From Burhinus oedicnemus (Eukaryota; Chordata; Aves; Charadriiformes; Burhinidae), in NCBI GenBank assembly GCA_008921705.1, contig VFFE01007669.1, positions 1,237,782 to 1,301,781 of the forward strand: a DNA stretch of 64,000 bases, given 5' to 3'. This document shows, piece after piece, positions 1-12,700 of this stretch; within the stretch, counting starts at the first letter, position 1, and every line of letters starts with the position of its first letter. The position numbers and the translations under genes were made by a program. Below the pieces are notes generated by a model. That model saw nothing but the letters and a program-made list of their open reading frames with translations. It searched no databases and was not told where the DNA came from.

Positions 1-733
1 GATAAAAAAACAGGCAAAAAGATTATATCAGAAAATGAAGAGAAAATTATCTTCGGCACCCACTTAAAAAAAGACAAAATTAGACAGTCAAATGCCCCTG
101 AAAAGCTGTCTAGGGAAAAAGGAGAATTTGATACAGTGATTACAGAAGGAATGGAAGGTGAAGTTTCCATAGGAGAACATGAAAAGGGAGTCAAAGATGA
201 AATAGTTGATGGATCTCGGTCAGTAAAGAAAGTTCCTATTCAGCCACCAAGGAGCCAAGATAAAAAACAATGTCAAGAAGTTAATACCATTCAGGATGAA
301 CGTAAAGAAACTCCAGCCATCAAAAGCAGCAAAGGTAAAACTGAAGAAAAGAAATCTTCTTTGACTGTGGAAGAAATGAAGCCTTCAAGAAAAGAAATTC
401 CAGAGACAGAAGGTGCATCAGACGAAAAAACATCAGCTAAACATGGCATTGGAAAAAGCACATCTGTTACCATGAAAAAAGAGAAGGGAAAGCCTTCAGA
501 CAAAATACCATCAAGCAAAGGAATCCCTTCAAATGGAGAAGTTACGTATTCCTCAAGCATAGGTAAGATAATCACTCCCAAGAAAGCAGAAGGAGAGAAA
601 GAATATCGGAAACCAGAACCTGCTCGCATGCTTGGGCAGGCCAGCAAACTTTTAAGTGAGAACAGGAATTTGGCTGCGCCTGGAGAATCACGTGAAGTTC
701 TGGATGTTCCTGCAAAGTCTCATGCAAAACGAG
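1..733 (+). CDS. TTN: TTN exon, K/E/S-rich disordered segment (5' end outside window)
   Basis: Frame 1 is open from the first base and reaches a GT donor after a single base (phase 1). The 244 residues have no Ig or Fn3 hallmark and no hydrophobic core; they are rich in Lys, Glu, Ser and Thr. Pro is only about one residue in sixteen, far less than in canonical 28-residue PEVK units. It lies directly before the last PEVK-like mini-exon, so it should belong to the extensible disordered spring at the PEVK/distal-Ig border. I do not recognise a mammalian counterpart of this length. The frame also stays open past the donor to a stop at 850. Confidence 0.8.
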
Positions 734-3700
734 GTGAGGAAGACCACTGCCAAATTATTCCACGAGGTGCTTGTACTATTTGCTTCAGGAGAATACAATA
801 TGCCATTGTGATATTGTTTTCATTCTTTAACACCGTTCACGTTTCCATCTAGTCTGTCAGCTGGCTGTATTGGCATTCAGCCACTCTTGACATGTTTGTC
901 TTATCTGTGTACATACATCTGTGTGACCAATGTTCATTGTCTTAGTCTTACACTTTTATTATAAGACTGCATAAATCATGTCGTGTGCCATTATCCTCTC
1001 AGAAAAACTTACACATTTTTCTAGTATTCATTTTTCCATCCACTGCAATAAAATCTGTCCTGCATTTCATTCATTTCATTCTCCCATTAAAAATATCTTT
1101 TATATTTCCTTTCCAAAATGATGATGAGAAGCAGCATGGCATGGGAAATATTTTCAGAAGTCTGAGATGATTCAACGCAAGTTGGGCAACTAACAGAACA
1201 TCCCACGCTTGTGAGAGTATCACGTTGCCCTGAAACATGTATTTAATTTATACGACTTATATCTTTGTTGGCTTCATTAGTAAAAGTATGTGCTCTTTCT
1301 AAAAAAAACATATAATTTGTAATAGGTACTTAAGATATTTTGGTTCACAGGTGAGTATTGATCAAGGGCCTAATTGTGAGTAAAGTGTCAGGGAATAGCA
1401 GAATTTTACAAAATAATGGGCAGGACAATAAATTGAGGAACTAGGAGCTCCTAAGCTGCCTTTCACTCTGCACTGTTGAGTGTATGTCTTTCCCATGCTT
1501 CAAGATACTGAACTTACCGTTAAGATATAGACAGTATAAGTTGTATAAATACATACATATGTTTATATCTTCCTCCCCTTGTATGTGTATATAGCTGAAG
1601 GAAGAGAAAATCTGATTTTCAAAAGAAATGTTTGTCTCAATTTTAGTATGTATGTTCATTTAACTACATTCCTAATAATATTGCTGTTCTACTTCAGAGG
1701 CCAAGACACCAAAAGAAGAAACTCCGAAGGGTATCAGTCCAGTCAAAGGTAGGATACTACAAGTCAATACTTACAAGCAAAAGCAATAAATAAGGATTAG
1801 TGTATTTATTTCAATCTGAATTACAGCCAAGAAGACACCTTCACCAGCAGATGCAGAAAGAAGGAAACTCAGGCCAGGCAGTGGTGGTGAAAAACCTCCT
1901 GAAGAGCCTCCATTCACTTACCAACTCAAGGCTGTACCACTGAAGTTTGTGAAGGAGATGAAAGATATAGTGCTAACAGAAGCTGAATCTGTTGGGTCTT
2001 CTGCAATATTTGAAGTCCTTATTTCACCATCCACTGCGATTACCAGCTGGATGAAAGATGGAAGTAACATCCGAGAGAGCCCAAAACACAAGTTTATTGC
2101 TGATGGCAAAGATAGGAAGCTACATATTATTGATGTCCAGCTGTCAGATGCTGGTGAATATACTTGTGTATTACGACTGGGGAACAAAGAGAAGACCTCT
2201 ACAGCCAAACTCATTGTTGAAGGTATTCCCTGTTTCATGTTTATTAATAATTTAAAGGCTAGATACTCCTCAAGCTAGAAGTACTGGTACTTTATGAATT
2301 TACAGGGGTTGGTAGATGCAGCCTTTTGTTTCCATCAGTCACTACACAGATTGATTTAATATGCAAGGCGTTTCTGCCTCACACCTTCTGTATATAAATG
2401 AGACAAATCAAAATGTCATATTTCCCACAGAACTCCCAGTGCGGTTTGTGAAAACTCTTGAAGAAGAAGTCACTGTGGTTAAAGGGCAGCCACTGTACTT
2501 GACCTGTGAGCTTAACAAAGAAAGAAATGTGGTCTGGAGGAAGGATGGGAAGATCATCAAAGACAAGCCTGGGAAATTTGCTCTGGGCATTATTGGTTTG
2601 TCACATTCCCTCACGATCACAGATTCAGATGATGCTGATGCTGGCACTTACACTGTTACCGTGGAAGACTCTGAGCTGTCATGCTCGTCTTGTGTTAAGG
2701 TAGTAGGTAAGCAATCAAAATCATGATCTCCTTTCTGTGTAGGATATTTAGTCTGCTTTAAAATTAGGAAAGCTTTTTCTCATAGTATTACAATATAAAT
2801 GGACAGATAAGATTTGTACAGCTATTAGAAGCTTGTTGTAATACAAAATCTTTTAGTTCTATTTCTTTTATTTATGACCCATCTCTTTGTGGTAAAAGAC
2901 TGCTGAGCTGTATTTTTATGTAACTTTTTGTAATGCAGAAGTGATAAGAGACTGGTTAGTGAAACCCATAAGAGACCAGCATGTAAAACCAAAAGGAACA
3001 GCTACTTTCACCTGTGACATTGTCAAGGATACACCAAACATTAAATGGTTTAAAGGAGATGAGGAGATCCCTGCTGAACCAACCGACAAGACAGAAATCT
3101 TGAAAGAAGGAAATAAAATTTTTCTGAAAATTAAGAATGCTGGCCCTGCTGATATTGGTGAATATTCAGTGGAAGTTGAAGGTCGCAGATACCCGGCTAA
3201 ACTGACCCTTGGCGGTAAGGAAGCTTGTATTTGTATTATATTTAATCAGCTCATAGACCAATGTTCAAAAACCTGTAAAAAACCAAGCAAAAAAGGTAAC
3301 CTGAATTATTATAAAGCTCTATAAAAACTTGACCTAGTTATATATGTGTTCATTTGTGCATTCTAGACCGTGAAGTTGAACTTCTGAAGCCATTAGAGGA
3401 TGTTACAGTTTATGAGAAAGAAACAGCAAACTTTGATACAGAAATATCTGAAGAAGATATTCCTGGTGAATGGAAGCTGAAAGGTGAAATCCTGAGACCC
3501 TCACCTGTAAGCATCCTTGAATTTTACAACACTATTTAAATTTAAACACTGTCAACATGTTCCTTTGAGTCTTCATGGTAAGATCTTTGCAGTTCTGTCA
3601 TTGCTACTCAGTCCAGAACGTAGAAAGGCTAAGCATCATAGTGATTAAAAAACACTGGTTCTCTAAGTAAGAATTATGTGCTATAAAAGCTAAGTTTTTA

Positions 3701-6700
3701 AAGGCTTCATTTTCTCAAAGGATTGCAGCACATTATTAGGATAATAATAAAAATATCCTACATACATTACTGGGAATGATGCTGACATTTAAAAGAGGTG
3801 TAAAACGCTGAAGAAATGTACTGCATTATTTTATTATGGAGTAAAAGTGTTAACTTTCCTTGAAAATCAATTCCAATCTTTCCAGGTGACTCTTTTCTGT
3901 ATATGAAATGTTGGTAGAATCCCTATATTAAAAATACCTAGTAGTAAGGCATTGGCATTGTATTTACCAAAGTCTGTCATCTCTCCAGACATGTGAAATC
4001 AAAGCTGAAGGAGGAAAACGCTTCCTAACCTTGCACAAAGTCAAGTTAGAGCAAGCTGGTGAAGTCCTTTACCAGGCACTTAATGCAGTTACTACAGCTA
4101 TCCTGACAGTGAAAGGTATGATACATCATGGAGTATATTATCAACTTAAACGGAGTTCACATGGAGTATATTACAAATGATGTGTTCTGTTTTGCTTCCA
4201 GAAATTGAACTGGACTTTGCTGTGCCCCTAAAAGATGTTACTGTCCCTGAGAGGCGCCAAGCAAGGTTTGAATGTGTCCTTACCAGAGAAGCCAATGTTA
4301 TATGGTCTAAGGGCACTGATATACTCAAGATTGGAGAAAAATTTGACATCATTGCAGATGGAAAAAAGCATATTCTTGTAATCAATGATTCTCAGTTTGA
4401 TGACGAGGGAGAATACACTGCTGAAGTTGATGGCAAGAAGAGCACAGCAAGACTGTTTGTGGAAGGCAAGTATCTTCTTATGAACAAAACAATAAAAAAT
4501 GGATAAATAATGTATCTTTTAGAACCATATTAGCCTTTTTCTGATGGTATTTTTCTGTCTACTTTACAGGTGTGAGGCTGAAGTTCATCTCACCTCTACA
4601 GGATCAAACAGTGAAAGAAGGGGAAACAGCTCACTTTCAGTTTGAACTTTCTCATGAAGACATGCCAGTGAAATGGTACAAAAATGACAAGAGACTGCAC
4701 ACAAGCAGAACAGTTTTAATTACTTCAGAAGGCAAAGTTCATAAGCTAGAAATGAGAGAAGTAACACTTGATGATATCTCCGAAATAAAGGCCGTAGTCA
4801 AGGACTTGAACACACAAGCACACCTCAAAGTCTTAGGTAATTACATAAATAATTTAAAATATGCTATATACTATGTATAAACATTTTTTATAAGTATAAA
4901 GTGACAAAATAGTGATGTTTTAGTAAATTTATATAGCTAATTTACCATTTCATATCCACCATGCCTTTTGTAGAGGCCGATCCATATTTCACTGTGAAAT
5001 TACAAGACTACAGTGCTGTGGAGAAAGATGATGTTACTCTGGAGTGTGAACTTAGCAAAGATGTGCCAGTAAAATGGTACAAAGATGGTGAAGAACTAGT
5101 AGCTTCCAACAGAATCTCCATAAAAACAGATGGCTTGCGCCGTATCCTGAAAATCAAGAAGTCTACAGATAGTGATAAGGGTGTTTATGAGTGTGACTGT
5201 GGAACTGACAAGACGAGTGCTACCATCAGCGTTGAGCGTAAGTTATCATGCCATGGCTAAGGGAAAGTACTGAAACCTTTGTAAAACCTCTAGATGGACA
5301 GACACTCTCTAGTGTACAGTACCAAAAGTTGTACGTTTAGAAAACATGCTGTTATGATGAATAGCTGAAATATCTAGATTTACGATTATTAAAAGCATTT
5401 ACAAGAGGCAATATATCTTAAGTTATATAAATGGCTGTTGTAAAGACAGTGAGGATCAATTATTCCCTATGTCCATTTACAGTCAGGAAAAAAAGCAGTT
5501 AGTTTAATTCACTGTAACAGATATTTGAGTTAATTATGAGGAAAATATTCTGACTAAAAATAACTAAACATTCAGACATATTATAGAAGGGGGTTGTAGG
5601 CTTCCCAAATTTGCAGCTTTTTAAAAAGAGGTTAGATAAACATTTATCAGTGCTAGCATTTGAATGTCATAAAGAAGGTATAAGGAGACAGTTGAGATCC
5701 TTTCCAGTACTACATTTCTATGGTATAGAATGAGTGAGTAAACAGATGTGAAATTTTGATTTTTTCTATTTTAGCTCGCTTAATTAAAGTGGAGCGCCCA
5801 CTGTATGGAGTGGAAGTATTTGTTGGTGAAACAGCACGTTTTGAAATTGAAATTTCTGAGCCTGATGTCCATCCTATATGGAAGCTAAAGGGAGAAACCC
5901 TAACACCTTCACCTGTAAGGCTGCTACTTTATTTTTAGACCACAATTTACAGAAGAAAAAACGTATTTAATAATAATTTCTTCTGAGTAGTTTCTTAGAA
6001 TATTCATATTGGGGGGGCGGGGTGTGTTTCTTTATCACCAGGACTGTGAAATTATTGAAGATGGGAAGAAGCATACTCTTGTCCTTCATAACTGCAAACT
6101 TGATATGACTGGAGAAGTGTCTTTCCAAGCTGCTAATGCTAAAAGTGCTGCTAATCTGAAAGTGAAAGGTACAGTCTGCAATTTGCTAACATTTCCACGT
6201 GTATCTCAGGGCATTAGAACAAATTTAAAGAGCAGAAAGGTCTATATGAACCTATCACTGAACTAAAAGTGCTCTTCTTTGGTTTCAGAATTGCCTCTCA
6301 TCTTTATCACTCCACTAAGTGATGTGAAAGTCTTTGAGAAGGATGAAGCCAAATTTGAATGTGAGGTGTCCAGAGAACCCAAGACTTTCCGCTGGTTGAA
6401 AGGAACACAAGAGATCACTCCTGATGAAAGATTTGAAGTTATTTCAGATGGAACAAAGCATGCTCTGATTATCAAATCTGTTGCATTTGAGGATGAAGCT
6501 AAATACATGTTTGAAGCTGAGGATAAGAGAACAAGTGCCAAGCTAATTATTGAAGGTTTGTCTGACTTTGCCTTTCTAGGAAAGATTTGGACCATAGTCC
6601 TTGAATAGTTTTTATTGATAAGATTATTATTAATGAAATGTTATGTTGTTATAGGTATCCGCCTGAAATTCATTACTCCTCTCAAGGATGTTACGAAAAA

Positions 6701-9700
6701 GGAGCGAGAAACCGCAGTGTTCACTGTGGAACTCTCACATGAAAATATCCCTGTTATCTGGTTCAAGAATGACCAGAGATTACATACCAGCAAACTGGTT
6801 TCAATGACAGATGATGGCAAATTCCATACACTCACAATCAAAGATCTTACTATTGATGATACTTCTCAGATTAGAGTGGAAGCTATGGGCAAATCCTCAG
6901 AAGCTAAACTCACTGTTCTTGGTAAGAATACCCCAAAGAATTTACATGATGTATATTATCATAAGAGTCTTATTAATGAAAAATGGTGATCAGAAAGTTG
7001 GTTTTGGTTTGCTTTGATGGGGTTTGTTCGGTTTGACCTAAATTTGCATTGTCATTTTTGACAATTTTACAATTTGTTTGTCTTCTTTGGGTCTCCATTT
7101 CCCCATTCACAAAGGATAATTAACCTTAAAATGTCATGCAACTGTTACAAAATTAACTATTAGATACTTAAATGGTGCTCTGAAACTTCTAGTGCACCAA
7201 AACAGTGTTGTCAGTAATATTAGTAATACGCTGAATTGTTTCTTACATACTTGTTTTCTCTTTTTGCAACAGAACTCTGTAATATTTATAAGGACTATAT
7301 TTAATCCTTCTTGCAGGGCACAAACAAAAAATGTATTTTATGGTGAGAACTAAATGTCCTTTCTGAAAGACTAAAACTTCAGACTGAAACGTATCTTAAC
7401 TTCTGCTTGCAGAGGGAGACCCTTACTTCACTGGGAAGCTGCAGGATTACACTGCTGTAGAGAAAGATGAAGTAATCTTACAATGTGAAATCAGCAAAGC
7501 AGATGCCCCAGTGAAATGGATGAGGGACGGCCAACCAATTACTCCATCAAAGAATGTTGTTATTAAGGCTGATGGTAAAAAGAGAATCCTTATCCTCAAG
7601 AAAGCTTTGAAGAAAGACATTGGACAGTACACTTGTGACTGCGGTACTGATCAAACCTCTGCTAAACTCAATATTGAAGGTATGGTTATATTACTGGGCT
7701 GCTCTGTAGTAGAGATCTTTTGGGGTCTGTTGAAGATTGAGGGAATCAATCACTTCTTTATTTTTTTTTTCCCTCCAGACCGGGATATTGAGATTATACG
7801 TCCACTATACAGTGTGGAGGTGATTGAGACAGAGACTGCCCGTTTTGATATTGAAATTTCTGAGGAAGGTGTCCATGGCAATTGGAAGCTAAAAGGAGAA
7901 CCCCTCATTGAATCAGCTGTAAGCAAATATTTCAGGATGTTTCTTATGTGTGGCTCAACAATGTGTGGGGAGGTAGGGTGTGAGGGAGAAGAAGGTGGCT
8001 GCAGAAACTAAGTGAAATCTCTTTCTGCTTTCAATAAGGGTCACTATAAAAAAATACTGTTTTTTTCATTAATAGCTTTCAAATGTAGAATCATAGAATC
8101 TTAAAATGGTTTGTGTTGGAAGGGACCTTAAAGTAGTTCCAACCCCCCTGCCATGGGCAGGGACACCTCCCACTAGACCTGTTTGCTCAAAGGCTCATCC
8201 AACCTGGCCTTGAACACTTGCAGGGATGGGGCATCCACAACTCCTCTGGGCAACATGTTCCAGTGTTTTACCACCCTCACAGTAAAGAATTTCATTCTAA
8301 TATCTAATCTAAGTCTACCCTCTTTCAGATTAAACCTTTACCCTTCGTCCTACTGCTACACTCCCTGATAAAAAGTCCCTCCCTGTCTTTCCTGTAGGCC
8401 CCCTTTGAATACTGGAAGGCCGCTATAAGGTCTCCCCAGAGCCTTCCCTTCTCTAGGCTGAAAAACCCCAACTCTCTCAGCCTGTCTTCATGGAGGAGGT
8501 GTTCTAACCCTCTGATCATCTTCGTGGCCCTCCTCTGGACCCCCTCCAACAGGTTCATGTCCTGCTTATGTTGGGGGCCCCAGAGCTGGACTCAATGCTC
8601 CAGGTGGGGCCTCACGAGAGCAGAGTAGAGGGGGAGAATCACCTCCCTTGACCTGCTGGCCACGCTTCTTTTGATGTAGCCTAGGATGCAGTTGGCTTTC
8701 TGGACAGCAAGCGGACATTGCCGGGTCATGTTGAGCTTCTGATCAACCAACACCCCCAAGTCCTCCTCCTCAGGGCTGCTCTCAATCCATTCTCCGCCCA
8801 GCCTGTATTTGTGCTTGAGATTGCCCTGAGCCACATGCAGGACCTTGCACTCAGCCTCGTTGAACTTTGTGAGGTTTGCATGGGCCCACCTCTCAAGCCT
8901 GTCAAGGTCCCTCTGGATAAGGTTCGTTCCTTCCAGCGTGTCGACCACACCACACACCTTGGTGTCATCAGCAAACTTGCTGAGGGCGCACTCAATCCCA
9001 CTGTCCATGTCACCAACAAAGATATTAAACAGTGCTAGTCCCAATATCAACCCCCGAGGAACGTTGCTCATCACTGGTCTCCACTTGGACATCAAGCTGT
9101 TGACCACAACTCTTTGAGTGCAACCATCCAACCAATTGTTTATCCACCTAGTGGTCCATCCGTCAAATCCATGTCTCTCCAATTTAGAGACAAGGATATT
9201 GTGCAGGACAGTGTAAAATGCTTCGCACAAGTCCAGGTAGATGATGTCAGTTGCTCTTCCCTTATCCACCAACGCTGTAACCCCATCGTAGAAGGCCACC
9301 AAATTTGTCAGACATGATTTGCCTTTAGTGAATTCATGTTGGCTGTCACCAATCACCTCCTTATTATCCATGCACCTTAGCATAGTTTCCAGGAGGATCT
9401 TGAGTTCCATGATCTTGCAGGGCACAGAGGTGAGACTGACCAGCCTGTAGTTCCCCAGGTCTTCCTTTTTTCCCTTTTTAAAAATGGGGGTTTTTTTCCC
9501 CCTTTTCCAGTCAGTGGGAACTTCACTGGACTGCCATGACTTCTCAAATATGATAGATAGTGGCTTAACAACTTCATCCGCCAGTTCCCTCAGGACCCGT
9601 GGATGCATCTCATGAGGTCACATGGATTTGTGTCCCTTCAGGTTCTTCAGATGGTCTCAAACCTTATCTTCTCCTACACTGGGCAATTCTTCATTCTTCC

Positions 9701-12700
9701 AGTGCCTGCCTTTGCCCTCTGCAACTTGGGCAGTGCGGCTAGAGCACTTGCCTGTGAAGACTGAGGCAAAAAAGTCATTGAGTACCTCAGCCTTCTTGAT
9801 ATCCCGGGTAACCAGGTCTCCCATTTCCTTCTGGAGAGGTCCCACATTTTTCCTAGTCTTCCTTTTATCACTGACTTACCTGTAGAAGATTTTCTTGTTG
9901 CCCTTGACATCCCTGGCCAGATTTAATTCTATCTGGGCTTTAGCTTTCCTAACCAGATCCCTGGCTGCTTGGAAAGTTTCTCTGTATTCCCCCCAGGCTA
10001 CCTGTCCTGTATAAACTTAATACAAAATATTATATAAAATAGCTAAATAATAAGTTATTTTACATAAATAAGTACATTATGTATTGCTAGTCCCTAACAA
10101 TCATGTATCCAAAGTGCAACGACCTCATGGAACATACTTAAACATAATGGCATTTAAAAAATGCAAACTTTGGATTGTCTGCATTTACCTTTGGGTTTTG
10201 AGTTATGTTTATTTTAAATAGAATTAGTCTGCATTTTCAAGCTCCTTTCCGTTACTATGATGGCTAAAATTGGTTTCAAATGGTGTAAGGCTTAATCAAA
10301 TATTCTTAATTCCTTACTGGAAAGATCTGGGAAATTAAGAATCATAGAATCATAGAATGGCTTAGGTTGGAAGGGACCTTAAAGATCATCTTGTTCCAAG
10401 CCCCTTGCCATGGGCAAGGCCACCTACTAGACCAGATTGCTCAAAGCTTCATCCAACCTGGCCTTGAACACTTACGGGGATGGGGCCTCCACAACTTCCC
10501 TGGGCCTCACTACCCTCACAGTAAAGAATTTCTTCCTGAGATCTAATCTAAATCTACCCTCTTCCAGTTTGAAGCCATTACCACTCATCCTATCACTACA
10601 TGCCCTTGTAAAAAGTCCCTCTCCAGCTTTCTTGTAGGCCCCTTTCAGAAACAATACAATGACGACTGGCCCTAATTTGGCAACTCTTTGGTGTAACAGT
10701 ACTAATGTGAATAATACAGAAAAATCAAAAGTTCCATGAAAATCAGCATCTGGATAAGAGAAAAAGATCCTTCTCAAGGAAAGGTCACAGCACAAGCTTA
10801 GTAATTTCTAGTTCCCTTAGGCTTCTGACTGGTCTACATATGGATATATTGGCTAGTCAATTGGCACATATCATTCACTAACATGAATGTGTTGGCCTCT
10901 TGCCCTTTCTTTCTAAGAGGAAGCAGACTGTATTGGGAAGAAACTTTGAAAGGAAAGGCCAGTGAATCAAAGTTTATAAGTTATATTGCAGGTTGCAGTG
11001 GGCCTGAGTGTTGTGAATGGAGGAGGAGATAACAGATGCATGGTATGAGGAGAGGTAGGGACTCTTGTGGTAAGGAGCACAAAAAAGATGCTGAAAAAAT
11101 TGTTTCACTTCTCTTTTTGCAGGAATGTGAAATCAAGGAGGAGGGCAAAAAGCACTTTCTTACACTGTACAATGTACGCTTAGATCAAGCTGGTGGAGTA
11201 GATTTCCAAGCAGCAAATGCCAAATCTGGTGCTCATCTTCGAGTGAAACGTAAGTGTTTTTTAAACTGAAAATAATTAATTAAGTGAAAACAAGGTACAC
11301 ATTGTCTCTGTGGAACAGGTGGAAAAATCTCTATACTATATTGAACCCACAGCAATTCTTTCCAGAACAGCAATTTGAGGATTAATTACTCATGCCGTCT
11401 TAATTTTTTAGTTGAGGAATGTCCTATATGTTTTTTAACCTTATATAGAGTTTATTCATATATGAGAAGTGAAAATAAGGAAGTGGCCTTGAAGGCCGCT
11501 TCATGGTCTGGCATCATATGTTGTTATGAAATCGAAGTATTACAAGCAAAGGCTTTACTGCATTAAAGTATCGTATTAACCTGAGAGGCTGGGATCACAG
11601 TGATATGTGGGGATAGGGTTAAGAGCTTGATGGACAGGGACAGACCACACAGTTGAAGACCACTTGTTTCCCACTCCAATCCTAGCCCTTGCTATTTTGG
11701 AAAACGCATGCCTTATCTAGAGAGAGGAATGCAAGGCCTGGCAGGGAGACAGATGCACAGCAACTTTCCTGCTGACCTTGTTCAATTTAAAGAAACACGC
11801 TCTGCAAATAGGAAATTTTAGGTGACCAGCCCTCCCCCTGAAAACCCAGGGTGGCCTCTTCTATTTAGGGAATTTAAAGAGCAGCATTGTGATGTCTGTC
11901 TCTCTTGAGGGAAGCCACCATGGAGATTAGTACATAAGGACAGCAGCTCTCTCTTGGGTAGAAGTGACTAATCTGAAAATGATGTCTTCTCCTTACCAAG
12001 CTCGAGTAATTGGCTTGCTGAGACCCCTCAAGGATGTAACAGTGACAGCCGGGGAATCGGCAACCTTCGATTGTGAACTCTCTTATGAGGGAATCCCAGT
12101 AGAATGGTTCCTGCAAGGAAAGAAACTGGAGCCCAGTGAAAAGGTAAAGAAACTGAACTTTATTTTTCCTCATGTTTCCTCCTCCTTCCTCTCTTGCAAC
12201 TCTCTTCCCCTTCTGTACTTCTCATTTACCCTTCACCAGTAGAAGTACTACGGCACAGCAATACAGTAGTGCTGCTGTCCCAAATGGTAAATCCTCACTA
12301 AATCAGGTAAAACATTTTTTATCTCAGAAATTCCAGTATTCTGGAATACTACAAGTATTTATTTTATAAAGGGAAACTAAAGTTCCAAAATATCAATCAT
12401 TACAACAATGATTTTGTGCCTGATTCTGTTTGAGACTCAGCCACAGGGGTACTGAATGATTTTTGCTCAGGTTAATTGTAGCTACAGTGAGACGGTTTTA
12501 AAAGGTGCTATCAGGAAATGCTTTTTTTCTCCTGAATGCTGAGTTGCAGTCCGATTCTGCATATAAGGGGATTAAGAGGATTCGAATTCCATTTCAGGCA
12601 TTTGTTCTGACTCTCCAGATAACTTTCTGGGCAGATTTGCTTGTCAAGCACTTCTCACTAGCTATTTTTAACCCTTCATCAAGTGCTGGCTCTTAACTTT

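Noticed and set aside
8718..9317. Plus-strand open frames over the CR1 copy at 8087
   Set aside because: They are shadows of the minus-strand reverse-transcriptase frame and match no protein family.
12172..12369. Short open frame after the Ig-d13 exon
   Set aside because: It is intronic read-through beyond a good donor (AAG|GTAAAG); composition is C/T-rich and not conserved-looking.
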